Shown piece by piece: positions 36,019 to 44,870 of a DNA stretch of 64,000 nucleotides. The notes under the pieces are model-generated. The model worked only from the letters and a program-made list of their open reading frames with translations. It was not told where the DNA came from and did no database searches. Position 1 is the first letter of the stretch; the number at the start of each line of letters is the position of its first letter. A program made the position numbers and the translations under genes. This DNA comes from Dysgonomonadaceae bacterium PH5-43 (GTDB taxonomy: Bacteria; Bacteroidota; Bacteroidia; Bacteroidales; Azobacteroidaceae), in the NCBI GenBank assembly GCA_029916745.1, contig JARXWK010000008.1, positions 1 to 64,000 of the forward strand, given 5' to 3'.

Positions 36019-37599
36019 TTATTCTTCTACACCATATTGTGTTCTCAACTCTTCTAATTCTTTTTTAAGAGTTTGAACTAATTTCCCATCTTTCTCTTTA
36101 TTATATATGTTATTCATCTCTGTTGGGTCTTTCTTCAAATCGAAAAGTTCCCATTCATCAATATCATAATAATAATGTATAAGTTTGTAACGCTCTGTTC
36201 TTATTCCGTAATGACGCTTCACCATATGTTCGTTAGGATATTCGTAATAATGATAATACAAAGACTTTCTCCAATCCTTAACTTTTTTACCTTCTAAAAG
36301 AGGAAGTAAAGATTTTCCTTGAATATCTTCTGGAATTTCAACACCTGCTAATTCTAAGAACGTAGGAGCATAGTCAATATTTTGTACAAGTTGATTTATA
36401 TCTCCTTTTTTTCCATTAGGGAAACGCATTACAAGTGGAGTTCTAAAAGACTCTTCGTACATAAAACGTTTATCATAAAACCCATGCTCTCCCATATAAA
36501 ATCCTTGGTCGGAAGTATAAACCACTAAAGTATTCTCAAGCAAACCACTTTCTTTTAAGTAATCTAAAACACGACCTATGTTTCTGTCAACCGAAGTTAT
36601 TACACTCAGGTAATCTTTCATATATCGTTGATACTTCCACTTTGTAAGTTCTTTCCCTTCTAAATTTTTAGATTTGAAATCTTCTATAATAGGGTCGTAA
36701 TATCTGTCCCAAGCCGCCTTTTGAGCCTCGTCCATACGTCCTGCTCTACCCGTAGCTTGATATATATCTCGTCCTCCACTGTCTAAACCTTTACCTGTGT
36801 TAATCTCGCCTTCTTTGTCTGCCATCTTAAGATCGTAAATCACATACATATCTTTTTCTATGCTCATAGCTTGTTGTTGGGCAGCTATTCGTCCTTCGTA
36901 ATCATCGAAGAAGTTATCAGGAAGGGGGAAATCTACATTATCAAACTTGCCTAAATCAAGAGTATCGGGCATCCAAGTTCTGTGAGGAGCTTTATGATGT
37001 AATAATAAACAGAAAGGCTTATTAGTATCTCGCTCATTACTCAACCAATTAAGAGCTATATCGGTAGTAACATTAGTTGCATAACCGGGCATCATCTTTC
37101 TCTCTCCATTATCTATGAACATAGGATTATAATACTCTCCTTGTCCTGGAAGAATATTCCAATAATCAAACCCTGTAGGATTTGAATGTAAATGCCACTT
37201 ACCTACTATAGCTGTTTCGTAACCTGCTTGTTGAAGAAGTTTAGGAAATGTTTGTTGACTACCATCAAAAGATCCGCTATTATCTTTGAATCCATTTTTA
37301 TGACTATGTTTACCTGTAATCATACAAGCTCTACTGGGTCCGCTAATAGAGTTAGCCACAAAACTATTAGTAAAACGTACACCTTCGTTGGCTATCCTGT
37401 CGATATTAGGAGTTTGAATAAATCTTTTATCGTAAGCACTAATAGTTTGATACGAATGATCATCGCTCATTATATAAAGGATATTCATTGGTTTTCTTTC
37501 TGCCTTTTCTTTAGCAGACGCCGAACACGCCGACAGAGACAAAGCTCCGACTATACCAACCGTGCTTGCTGTTAATAAGGATTGAGTGTTTCTTTTCAT
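36019..37599 (-). CDS. Ser-type sulfatase lipoprotein
   Basis: This enzyme would hydrolyse sulfate esters, probably on glycans, at the cell envelope. A signal peptide ends in the lipobox LSAC (Cys25). The active-site motif is SGPSRACMITG, in which Ser86 would be converted to formylglycine by an anaerobic sulfatase-maturating enzyme, which is not in this window. SDDH (45-48) gives metal ligands, and YTSDQGFYMGEHG is the second metal site. The 526-aa length is standard. The neighbour upstream is a T9SS-exported glycosidase-like protein, so the two may act on one host glycan. Confidence 0.93.
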   Translation of the reverse strand: MKRNTQSLLTASTVGIVGALSLSACSASAKEKAERKPMNILYIMSDDHSYQTISAYDKRFIQTPNIDRIANEGVRFTNSFVANSISGPSRACMITGKHSHKNGFKDNSGSFDGSQQTFPKLLQQAGYETAIVGKWHLHSNPTGFDYWNILPGQGEYYNPMFIDNGERKMMPGYATNVTTDIALNWLSNERDTNKPFCLLLHHKAPHRTWMPDTLDLGKFDNVDFPLPDNFFDDYEGRIAAQQQAMSIEKDMYVIYDLKMADKEGEINTGKGLDSGGRDIYQATGRAGRMDEAQKAAWDRYYDPIIEDFKSKNLEGKELTKWKYQRYMKDYLSVITSVDRNIGRVLDYLKESGLLENTLVVYTSDQGFYMGEHGFYDKRFMYEESFRTPLVMRFPNGKKGDINQLVQNIDYAPTFLELAGVEIPEDIQGKSLLPLLEGKKVKDWRKSLYYHYYEYPNEHMVKRHYGIRTERYKLIHYYYDIDEWELFDLKKDPTEMNNIYNKEKDGKLVQTLKKELEELRTQYGVEE

Positions 37600-37638
37600 T
37601 GTTATATTATGAATTTACAAAATTAAATAATCTGATAA

Positions 37639-40428
37639 TTACAAGCAAATAACTTTATTAATTTCCATATCTTCCGAGTTATCTATAATCTTAACAACAT
37701 AAACTCCCGATTGAGAAACTGATAAAGTAAAGCTCGACATTGTTGCTTTGATATTCTTTACAATACTTCCTTTTACATCTATTACCTGAATAGTAGAACC
37801 TATTGTAACATTATCAAATTCTATTGTTTTACCGTTGCCATAAACAATACTTTTTGATTTAGAAATATTGTTATCAATATTATCTATTATATCTGATGGT
37901 TTGCCATCAAATACCACAACGTCAAAAGCTGGCAAATTAAAGGTTAATTCTTTATCAATATCTAATACCTTATTAGTTATTCCCTCATATTGGGTTTGAG
38001 AACCGAAGGCATCTGTTAAAAGTATATTTCCTGTTACGTAAGCTGGAATATCTAAGGCTTTACGCAAGGTAGTAGTAAACGTAACTGCTTTAGACGATGG
38101 ATTACGAAGAGCTAACGTAGACTTATTTTCATTCCACGAAGCCCAACCATAAACATTAGCTTTTGAACCGTCCCAAGGATTACCTCCTACCCAATGCACA
38201 TCGGCTAATACATCTGCATTATTTTTGTGCCAAGTAATACATTCAGCCAAGTCTTTCCAAAGCACTTTATTACCCCCAATGGTATTCATCAAATCATAAT
38301 CTACATACAATTCAACCATAGACGAGCCACAAGCGAAAGCACAACGCATCTCTCTTACTATTTCTTTATATGTTGCTTTAGTATTTGTGCGAGCCATAGC
38401 AGCAGGAGGACCATATTTAGTAACTATCAGTCCGTGAGTCATCAATGAGTTTATAGGACAAAGAGGTGAATTTGTAACAAAGTTTTGATATACAAGTCTA
38501 TCTCTATAAGTAATCCATTTTTCACGAGCATTACCTTGGTCTCCTATTTGATCAAAATCATTTTCTTGTCGCCACACAGCATCAGTATACTTAAACCAGA
38601 AAGGAGAAGCCCAAGTTCCTACCGTACAATTAAAGAATAAATCTTTGCGCTTATTGCGTAAAACATTAATAACATTGATAATACCCTCCGCATCTTCTTC
38701 ATTTTTTGGTCCTGTAGCACTAAAGAAATCGCTTATACCGTCGAACTTAAAGTAACGCATATCATAATCATTTACCATCTGAGAACAACGATTAGTAAAA
38801 GCATCGAAGTACACTTTGTTTGAAAGCTCGAAGTTTGAGATATTTTGTGAATATGTTGCATTCCAATAAGATAAGCGTTGAGACTTAGAAGCTCCATATC
38901 CACCCACAGGACCAAGCCAAGCTCCTATCCCACTACCTTGCTCTGTTGCTTTTGTATCTAAATTAGCAAATCCTTCTGGGAATCCTACGTGGAAATCCCA
39001 AAGACTATTAAAGTTATCCCAGCCATCGTCCCAAACGAAAGAATTAACACTAACACCGTGTGCATCGTAAAGATTTGTTTTCCAAGCGTCAAGCACTGGC
39101 AAACACTGACTTTCGACCATACGATTCAAAGGATTAGAATCATTGTTTCTATTAATATTTAATTCGTACCACGAATTATACACAGGAAAAGAACGCCAAG
39201 GCACAGCTCTTTCTCTTTCGTGATAAGACAAGAAAGACCTACGTTGTTGTCCTTCCGCTACCATACCTATAACTGTAGAAACTTTGAAAGTGTCGGTTGT
39301 TTGTAGAGTAGTGTTTCTGCTCCATCTACCCATAATGTTTGTAAAGGCATCTTTCTCAGTATTAGGGATATGAGTAATAGCAGCATCGGTGTTAGGTTTT
39401 GTAACAACAATTTCACCAGAGCTATTAATTGCTTCTGTTTTTGTTTCTCCAAAGTAACGAAGAGTATAATCTCCTGCCTGAGGAATATTAATAGTATAGC
39501 TATTCTTAGAAGCTGCATTACCCGAATATCCAACGTGGTAATCAGAAGCAACAACATCTCCCGAAGCATCTAAAACATCTACGCCCACAACATTAAGTCG
39601 ATGATTGCCCGATTTGTATTGAAACTTAAAAGTCCAAGTTCCTGCAGAAGTTATATTTACATTACCCTGAGAAACAGCTATCTCTGATTGATTAAATCCT
39701 AAACTTTTAATATTAGATGGTAGCGACTCCATTGTTTCTAACCAAGAACTGGGAGTCCAACTTATTATGCTAAAATTAGGATTATATGTACTGCTTACCA
39801 TATTGAAAGCTAAAGGAGTTTCTACTCCAGCGAAAAGATAATCAGAAGCAACTACAGCGCCTCTTGTATTTCCAACAACAGTAGGAGCATCTTTTCCTTC
39901 ATTTATCACTTTATATATCATTGGAGTTATACTCATCATCGGAGTATTTTCTGTTGTTGATATTTCAAGTTCAGTTCTAAGGTAATGAGAATTATCTCGC
40001 AATACAGCACGCCATCTTAAAGTTAAGTCACCATAAAACATTCGAGCATTAAGAGCTTTACCATTTAGTCTCTCCGAATACTTAGTAGCATTATCATCGC
40101 CCATTAAACTTACGGCTTCTGCCCCTTCCCATTCTAATTGAGAAGCATTTAACAGAGTTCCATCTCCCAACGCTATTTGAAATATCTCTGTGTTTTTATC
40201 AAGACTCATTTCCGAAGAGCCCCCAAAGAGTAGTTTTCCGTCTTTGTATATAAAAGAAACAGAAAATAAGTCGTTAGACAATACCCAACCATCATTACTT
40301 TCAGAGATAGACGCTACTCCCGGTTGAGTTAAAGAAGGATATTGTACCGTTTCTGCCTGTGATAAAGAAGGTACAAATAATAAAAGCAAGCACAAATAAT
40401 ACTTTATTTGCAAAAAACATTTTACCAT
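37639..40428 (-). CDS. T9SS-exported glycosidase-like protein (about 929 aa)
   Basis: The signal peptide ends at LSQA. I place the start at the ATG at 40428 because a promoter box lies at 40476-40469, downstream of the longer ORF's first codon. The N-terminal half is a beta-rich supersandwich-like domain; a small carbohydrate-binding-like insertion (NITSAGTWTFKFQYKSGNH, GDYTLRYFGE) follows at about residues 255-335. From about 400 a TIM-barrel-like region contains FVWDDGWDN and the candidate nucleophile in YFKFDGISDF (about 561). This recalls GH36/GH31-clan alpha-galactosidases or alpha-N-acetylgalactosaminidases. A type A T9SS sorting domain (GSTIQVIDVKGS, SQSGVYVVKI) ends the protein. The family assignment is tentative. 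Confidence 0.75.
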   Translation of the reverse strand: MVKCFLQIKYYLCLLLLFVPSLSQAETVQYPSLTQPGVASISESNDGWVLSNDLFSVSFIYKDGKLLFGGSSEMSLDKNTEIFQIALGDGTLLNASQLEWEGAEAVSLMGDDNATKYSERLNGKALNARMFYGDLTLRWRAVLRDNSHYLRTELEISTTENTPMMSITPMIYKVINEGKDAPTVVGNTRGAVVASDYLFAGVETPLAFNMVSSTYNPNFSIISWTPSSWLETMESLPSNIKSLGFNQSEIAVSQGNVNITSAGTWTFKFQYKSGNHRLNVVGVDVLDASGDVVASDYHVGYSGNAASKNSYTINIPQAGDYTLRYFGETKTEAINSSGEIVVTKPNTDAAITHIPNTEKDAFTNIMGRWSRNTTLQTTDTFKVSTVIGMVAEGQQRRSFLSYHERERAVPWRSFPVYNSWYELNINRNNDSNPLNRMVESQCLPVLDAWKTNLYDAHGVSVNSFVWDDGWDNFNSLWDFHVGFPEGFANLDTKATEQGSGIGAWLGPVGGYGASKSQRLSYWNATYSQNISNFELSNKVYFDAFTNRCSQMVNDYDMRYFKFDGISDFFSATGPKNEEDAEGIINVINVLRNKRKDLFFNCTVGTWASPFWFKYTDAVWRQENDFDQIGDQGNAREKWITYRDRLVYQNFVTNSPLCPINSLMTHGLIVTKYGPPAAMARTNTKATYKEIVREMRCAFACGSSMVELYVDYDLMNTIGGNKVLWKDLAECITWHKNNADVLADVHWVGGNPWDGSKANVYGWASWNENKSTLALRNPSSKAVTFTTTLRKALDIPAYVTGNILLTDAFGSQTQYEGITNKVLDIDKELTFNLPAFDVVVFDGKPSDIIDNIDNNISKSKSIVYGNGKTIEFDNVTIGSTIQVIDVKGSIVKNIKATMSSFTLSVSQSGVYVVKIIDNSEDMEINKVICL

Positions 40429-40468
40429 GATATTAATTTTAGTTTGTTTGTTGTTTGTTTTAACAGTG

Positions 40469-40500
40469 CAAATATAATACAAAAACTATTAAGCACACAA
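40469..40500 (-). promoter_or_regulatory. Promoter of the glycosidase-like gene
   Basis: On the minus strand TTG (40500-40498), 21 nt, then TATATTTG (40476-40469). It lies about 40 nt before the ATG at 40428 and decides that start. Confidence 0.6.
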
Positions 40501-40589
40501 TAATAGCAAACAAAAATAGCAGACCGACACATTTTGTAATATGTAATTTTCAATTACCTGTTGAAAAATTATAGCGACAATCTCCTTGA

Positions 40590-40758
40590 ATCCCCCCGTA
40601 GGCAACGCTTCGCTCGCCATACGCCTTATCTCTGGAGACGCGGCACGCCACATCTCTACTGTGCATTGCGATTGACTTCGCTTTGCGCTAACTTTTAGTT
40701 TTTATCTTTTAGTTTTTAACTTGTGCGAAGCACCAACTCTTAGTTCTTAGTTCTAAAA
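40590..40758 (+). repeat. R1 interspersed repeat, diverged copy h
   Basis: GCTTCGCTCGCCATACG, GGAGACGCGGCACGCCAC, CTCTACTGTGCATTGCG, CTTTGCGCTAACTTTTAG, stutter units and TTGTGCGAAGCAC occur in family order. The central AGCCCGAATGGGC block is missing. Confidence 0.7.
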
Positions 40759-40764
40759 ATGCAA

Positions 40765-41050
40765 AGCTTCACTTAGGGTTATCTCTACTAATAGCAATGA
40801 GGGAGTTCTACCAAGAGCGTCGGAACTCTTCTTGAGAGAGATAGAGCCGTCCATTTGCCCACGCGCTAAGTTTTACGCTCCTCTCCGAGAGTTAAGAGAT
40901 TACAGATGGTGACTATTAGGGTGGTTTGCTTACTATCTTGCCTCTTCTCTTAAATGACACAAAGGGTCTATCATGTCAAAATAATAGAAAAAAGAGAAGT
41001 CTTGTAAAAATAAGTAAGTAGAGAAAATGTCGAGAATTTGAGTGAAATAG
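40765..41050 (+). repeat. Repeat R2, left copy, with a 3-unit 23-bp array
   Basis: A leader AGCTTCACTTAGGG is followed by 23-bp units at 40784, 40807 and 40830 (TCTACTA, TCTACCA, TCTTGA). Then comes about 200 bp beginning AGAGATAGAGCCGTCC and ending AAATGTCGAGAATTTG. The whole unit is found inverted at 47769-48240 with roughly 80% identity in the 200-bp part. There is no coding frame common to both copies that I can see. Confidence 0.75.
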
Positions 41051-41096
41051 AAAACAAAGAAAGATAAAGCTTTCGCTTAATAGTTACTTCAATAGT

Positions 41097-43034
41097 TCAA
41101 ATTAGTTTTTTCTTATCTAAATCTTCGGTATAAGTAGTCCACTTATCCATTGCATCAGATACTTTCTTTTGCAGTTCGGCGTGTTGCCACAATAAATCAA
41201 CGTTAGATGCACCTTCGGGAGTATTAAGTTGAACTTCCAACTTTTGTATTTCCTCTTCTAAAGAAGAAATAGTTTTTTCAGCATCTTCAATTTGTTTTTC
41301 CAGACGTTTAATTTGTCGCTGTTGCTCCTTTCTTTCTTCGTACGAAAGCTTTGCTTCAGAAATAATTTCAACAGTTTTGTTTTCTTTTGTTTGAGTTGTA
41401 GTCTTATATTCGAGTTCGTTAAGATTTTCTATTCTTTTTCTTTCAAGAAACTCGTAAATTCCGCCAAGATGCTCTTTAACTTGTTTGTTTCCGAACTCAT
41501 AAACTTTATCAACTAAACCAGATAAAAATTCTCTATCGTGAGAAACAAGTATAACTGTACCGTCAAACTCTTTCAACGCTTCTTTCAAGACATCTTTAGA
41601 ACGCATATCCAAATGGTTTGTCGGCTCATCGAGAATAAGTAGATTTACGGGTTCAAGCAATAACTTTATCATAGCTAAACGAGTACGCTCTCCACCAGAT
41701 AGCACTTGTATTTTTTTGTCGGAAGCCTCACCTCCAAACATAAAAGCCCCAAGTATATCTCTTATTTTAGTTCGTATATCGCCAACAGCCACATTGTCTA
41801 TAGTCTGAAAAACAGTAAGCTTTTCGTCCATAAGGTCTGCCTGATTTTGAGCAAAGTAACCTATTTTTACATTATGCCCAAGCTCTAACTTTCCCTCATA
41901 GGTTATCTGATCCATTATGCACTTAACCAAAGTAGATTTACCTTCTCCGTTTTTTCCTACAAAGGCAATTTTATCTCCTCTATTGATAGTAAAGGTTGCA
42001 TTACTGAATACTAAATGATCGCCATATCGTTTTGCAAGATTTTCAACAATAACAGGGTAAGAACCCGAACGAGGAGCTGGAGGGAACTTTAATCTAAGTG
42101 TAGAATTATCCTCTTCATCTATTTCTATACGTTCAATCTTCTCAAGTTGTTTAACCCTACTCTGAACCTGTATTGCCTTGCTTGATTTATATCTGAATCG
42201 TTCGATAAAATCTTCGGTATCTTCTATTTGTTTACGTTGGTTTTCGTAAGCTCTAAGTTGTTGTTCTCGTCGCTCTTTTCTTAGTTCAACATATTTGGAA
42301 TAGTTTACACGATAATCATAAACCTTACCTAAAGAAATTTCGATAGTACGATTAGTTACATTATCTATAAATGCCCTATCGTGCGAAACCAATATAACGG
42401 CATTTGCCTGAGTCGCCAAAAAGTTTTCGAGCCACTGAATAGATTCTATATCTAAGTGGTTTGTAGGCTCATCGAGAAGAAGTATATCTGGTTTTCGTAG
42501 TAATATTTTGGCTAATTCTATTCTCATTCTCCATCCACCGCTAAACTCGTTGGTAGGACGATCGAAGTCGTTTCTGGTAAATCCTAACCCAAGTAAAGTT
42601 TTCTCAACTTCTGCTTGAACATTAGAAACCCCTTCCATAATAAGAAGTTCGTTAAGGTGGGTTATTTTTTCTATTAGTTGATGATAAGAATCCGACTCAT
42701 AATCTTCTCTTTCTGCAAGTTGATTATTTAGAGAGTCTAATTCGGCTTCCATTTTCTGGATATGCTCATAAGCTAAAGCAGCCTCATCGCGTACCGAATT
42801 TTCATCTTTCAACTGCATTTGCTGAGGAAGATAACCTATAGTTGCTTCCTTAGGCATACCAATTCTTCCCTTTGAAGGTTCTTGTTTGCCTGCAAATATT
42901 TTAAGTAGAGTACTTTTCCCTGCTCCGTTTTTACCAACGAGAGCAATCTTATCTTTCTTATCAACAACAAAACCTATGTCGTCCAAGAGATTAAAACTCC
43001 CGAACGACACGGTTAAACTTTCAACTGAATACAT
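41097..43034 (-). CDS. ABC-F family ATPase
   Basis: This is a cytoplasmic twin-ATPase protein of the ABC-F class that acts on the ribosome (translation quality control or antibiotic protection), not a transporter. It has two Walker A motifs (GKNGAGKST and GKNGEGKST), two signatures (FSGGWRMRI and LSGGERTRL), two LLLDEPTNHLD/LILDEPTNHLD Walker B regions and no membrane segment. The C terminus from about 560 is a charged coiled coil, as in Uup/YdiF-like members. The length is 645 aa. Its ATG overlaps the stop of the nucleotidyltransferase gene by 1 nt, so the two are co-expressed. Confidence 0.93.
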   Translation of the reverse strand: MYSVESLTVSFGSFNLLDDIGFVVDKKDKIALVGKNGAGKSTLLKIFAGKQEPSKGRIGMPKEATIGYLPQQMQLKDENSVRDEAALAYEHIQKMEAELDSLNNQLAEREDYESDSYHQLIEKITHLNELLIMEGVSNVQAEVEKTLLGLGFTRNDFDRPTNEFSGGWRMRIELAKILLRKPDILLLDEPTNHLDIESIQWLENFLATQANAVILVSHDRAFIDNVTNRTIEISLGKVYDYRVNYSKYVELRKERREQQLRAYENQRKQIEDTEDFIERFRYKSSKAIQVQSRVKQLEKIERIEIDEEDNSTLRLKFPPAPRSGSYPVIVENLAKRYGDHLVFSNATFTINRGDKIAFVGKNGEGKSTLVKCIMDQITYEGKLELGHNVKIGYFAQNQADLMDEKLTVFQTIDNVAVGDIRTKIRDILGAFMFGGEASDKKIQVLSGGERTRLAMIKLLLEPVNLLILDEPTNHLDMRSKDVLKEALKEFDGTVILVSHDREFLSGLVDKVYEFGNKQVKEHLGGIYEFLERKRIENLNELEYKTTTQTKENKTVEIISEAKLSYEERKEQQRQIKRLEKQIEDAEKTISSLEEEIQKLEVQLNTPEGASNVDLLWQHAELQKKVSDAMDKWTTYTEDLDKKKLI

Positions 43035-43939
43035 TAAAACAATTTATTAGGGTACTCGCCTTTGTCAATTAGGTCTTGTATTTTAGCAACTACAGCAGCT
43101 CTATCGTCGGCATAAGTTACACCAAACCATTTTGAAGGAGTATCCAAAACTTTTACTTTTATTTTTCCACTATTAATTAAACGGTCAACAGCCCAAGGAA
43201 TAAAGAATTCAGATTTAGGGTTGTCTTTATTTTCGTTTAAGAAGTCGATGAATTGTTCTTCTGAGTAATTGAAATACTCAGGAGTAAATCCCCACATATT
43301 CATAGAAACAGGAGTATTTTCAGATACTTCCACCATATTTTCGTTTTCGTCTTTATACTTAATCTTACCATCAGTATCGCGGATAATATAAGTACGTTCT
43401 ACAACAGAAGTAAGATAGCCATTAGCATCAGTCTGACAAAGACCTCTTGCTACCGAACCACTTTCAGATAAAGTATTTCCGATGCGGTAACCTATCATAC
43501 AGTATTCGTTCTCTTTGTTTTCTACCGACATTAAGAAATCTGCTAATATTTTATAGCTATCCTTACCATAGAAATCATCAGCATTAATAACTGCGAAAGG
43601 CTCTCCGATAGCATTTTTACCCATAAGCACAGCGTGGTTAGTTCCCCAAGGTTTAACTCTATCTTCGCTCAAAGTATAACCTTCAGGAAGTTTGTCTAAC
43701 TCTTGAAATACTGTTTCTACAGGTATAGTATTCTCATACTTTTTAAGAATTTTTTCGCGAAAGTCTGCTTCAAATGTTTCACGAATAACAAAAACTACTT
43801 TACCAAATCCGCCTCTAATAGCGTCAAAGATAGAGTAATCCATAATAGTTTCTCCATTAGGACCTAATCCATCTAATTGTTTAAGTCCTCCATAACGGCT
43901 ACCCATTCCTGCAGCCAAAACAAATAATGTTGGTTTCAT
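43034..43939 (-). CDS. Nucleotidyltransferase (NDP-sugar pyrophosphorylase-like)
   Basis: The N-terminal LAAGMGSRYGGLKQ is the nucleotide-binding signature of sugar-phosphate nucleotidyltransferases, followed by VINADDFYG (metal site). The 301-aa length matches a Bacteroidales family often annotated only as nucleotidyltransferase. The sugar substrate is unknown. It is the first gene of a two-gene operon with the ABC-F gene; a minus-strand TACCTTTG box lies at 43985-43978. Confidence 0.88.
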   Translation of the reverse strand: MKPTLFVLAAGMGSRYGGLKQLDGLGPNGETIMDYSIFDAIRGGFGKVVFVIRETFEADFREKILKKYENTIPVETVFQELDKLPEGYTLSEDRVKPWGTNHAVLMGKNAIGEPFAVINADDFYGKDSYKILADFLMSVENKENEYCMIGYRIGNTLSESGSVARGLCQTDANGYLTSVVERTYIIRDTDGKIKYKDENENMVEVSENTPVSMNMWGFTPEYFNYSEEQFIDFLNENKDNPKSEFFIPWAVDRLINSGKIKVKVLDTPSKWFGVTYADDRAAVVAKIQDLIDKGEYPNKLF

Positions 43940-43977
43940 AAGAATTAAAATATTTATATAAATTGTTATTTTGATAA

Positions 43978-43985
43978 CAAAGGTA
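43978..43985 (-). promoter_or_regulatory. -7 promoter box of the nucleotidyltransferase/ABC-F operon
   Basis: On the minus strand this reads TACCTTTG, about 40 nt before the start codon. No TTTG is seen at the proper distance. Confidence 0.45.
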
Positions 43986-43998
43986 TATATTTTAATCT

Positions 43999-44029
43999 AA
44001 AAAAGAGGAACTTTTAAGCCCCTCTTTTT
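43999..44029 (-). terminator. Terminator of the superoxide dismutase gene
   Basis: AAAAAGAGG pairs with CCTCTTTTT across 12 nt, and on the minus strand a T6 run is part of the distal arm. It lies about 35 nt past the sod stop codon. Confidence 0.75.
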
Positions 44030-44065
44030 ATATACGGATACAAATTTATCGAAATAGTTAGAAAT

Positions 44066-44674
44066 TTATAACTTCTCCAACTCTATCGCTTTATAATTTT
44101 TGTATCTATCTGATATTATATTCCAATCTACTATTTCCCAAAGTAAAGACAAATGCTGCGGACGTTTATTTTGGTAATCAAGATAATAAGCGTGTTCCCA
44201 AACGTCGGCTACAAATATAGGCATCAAGTTATTTCGAATAGGGTTCTCGGCATTACTTGCTTTTATAAGGCTAAGTTTGTTTTTGTCGTCTTTTACCAAC
44301 CACATCCAACCCGAACCAAATATAGATGTTGCTTGTTTTTCAAACTCTTTCTTAAACTCTTCAAAACCTCCAAAAGACTCTGTTATTGCATCTAACAATT
44401 CTTTAGAAGGAGTTGAGCGTCTGTTAGCCGAAAACGAATTAAAATAAAAAACGTGGTTCCATACCTGAGCCGCATTGTTATATATCCCTCCATCTGAGTT
44501 TTTTACAATCTCTTCTAATGTTGCATTCTCAAACTTTGTCCCGTCTACAAGATTATTCAAATTTGTTAGATAAGCATTTACGTGTTTACCCCAATGAAAC
44601 TCTATTGTTTCTTTACTAATAATTGGCTCTAATGCGTTGTAAGCATACGGCAAAATTGGCATTTCAAATTTCAT
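44066..44674 (-). CDS. sodB: Superoxide dismutase, Fe/Mn type
   Basis: This cytoplasmic enzyme converts superoxide to oxygen and hydrogen peroxide. The four metal ligands are His27 (EFHWGKH), His74 (WNHVFYF), Asp157 and His161 (FVADVWEHAYY). The 202-aa length is standard. Bacteroidales enzymes of this type are often able to use iron or manganese. It is a single-gene transcript. The gene suits an anaerobe that meets oxygen from time to time. Confidence 0.96.
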   Translation of the reverse strand: MKFEMPILPYAYNALEPIISKETIEFHWGKHVNAYLTNLNNLVDGTKFENATLEEIVKNSDGGIYNNAAQVWNHVFYFNSFSANRRSTPSKELLDAITESFGGFEEFKKEFEKQATSIFGSGWMWLVKDDKNKLSLIKASNAENPIRNNLMPIFVADVWEHAYYLDYQNKRPQHLSLLWEIVDWNIISDRYKNYKAIELEKL

Positions 44675-44792
44675 AATGTTATTTTTTAATTGTTATTAAT
44701 TTATCTACTAATAGGGAAACACACCAACAGTCTGTTTTGTTTTATAAATTTGTTTATTTATCCCTTACACAAGTAAAGACTTATTTCAAAAA

Positions 44793-44819
44793 AGCCGCCA
44801 CGATACTGTCGTGACGGCT
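44793..44819 (-). terminator. Terminator of the kinase/S41 protease operon
   Basis: AGCCG-C-CACGA pairs with TCGTG-A-CGGCT around 5 nt. On the minus strand it is followed by TTTTTTG. Confidence 0.8.
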
Positions 44820-44870
44820 ATATGTATTCTGCTTAGCAAAGATACAACACCAAAAGGCGTTTGTCAAGTG

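Noticed and set aside
40429-40482. Longer N terminus of the glycosidase-like protein starting at 40482
   Set aside because: The promoter box at 40476-40469 would be within the coding region, and the signal peptide starts naturally at the ATG at 40428.
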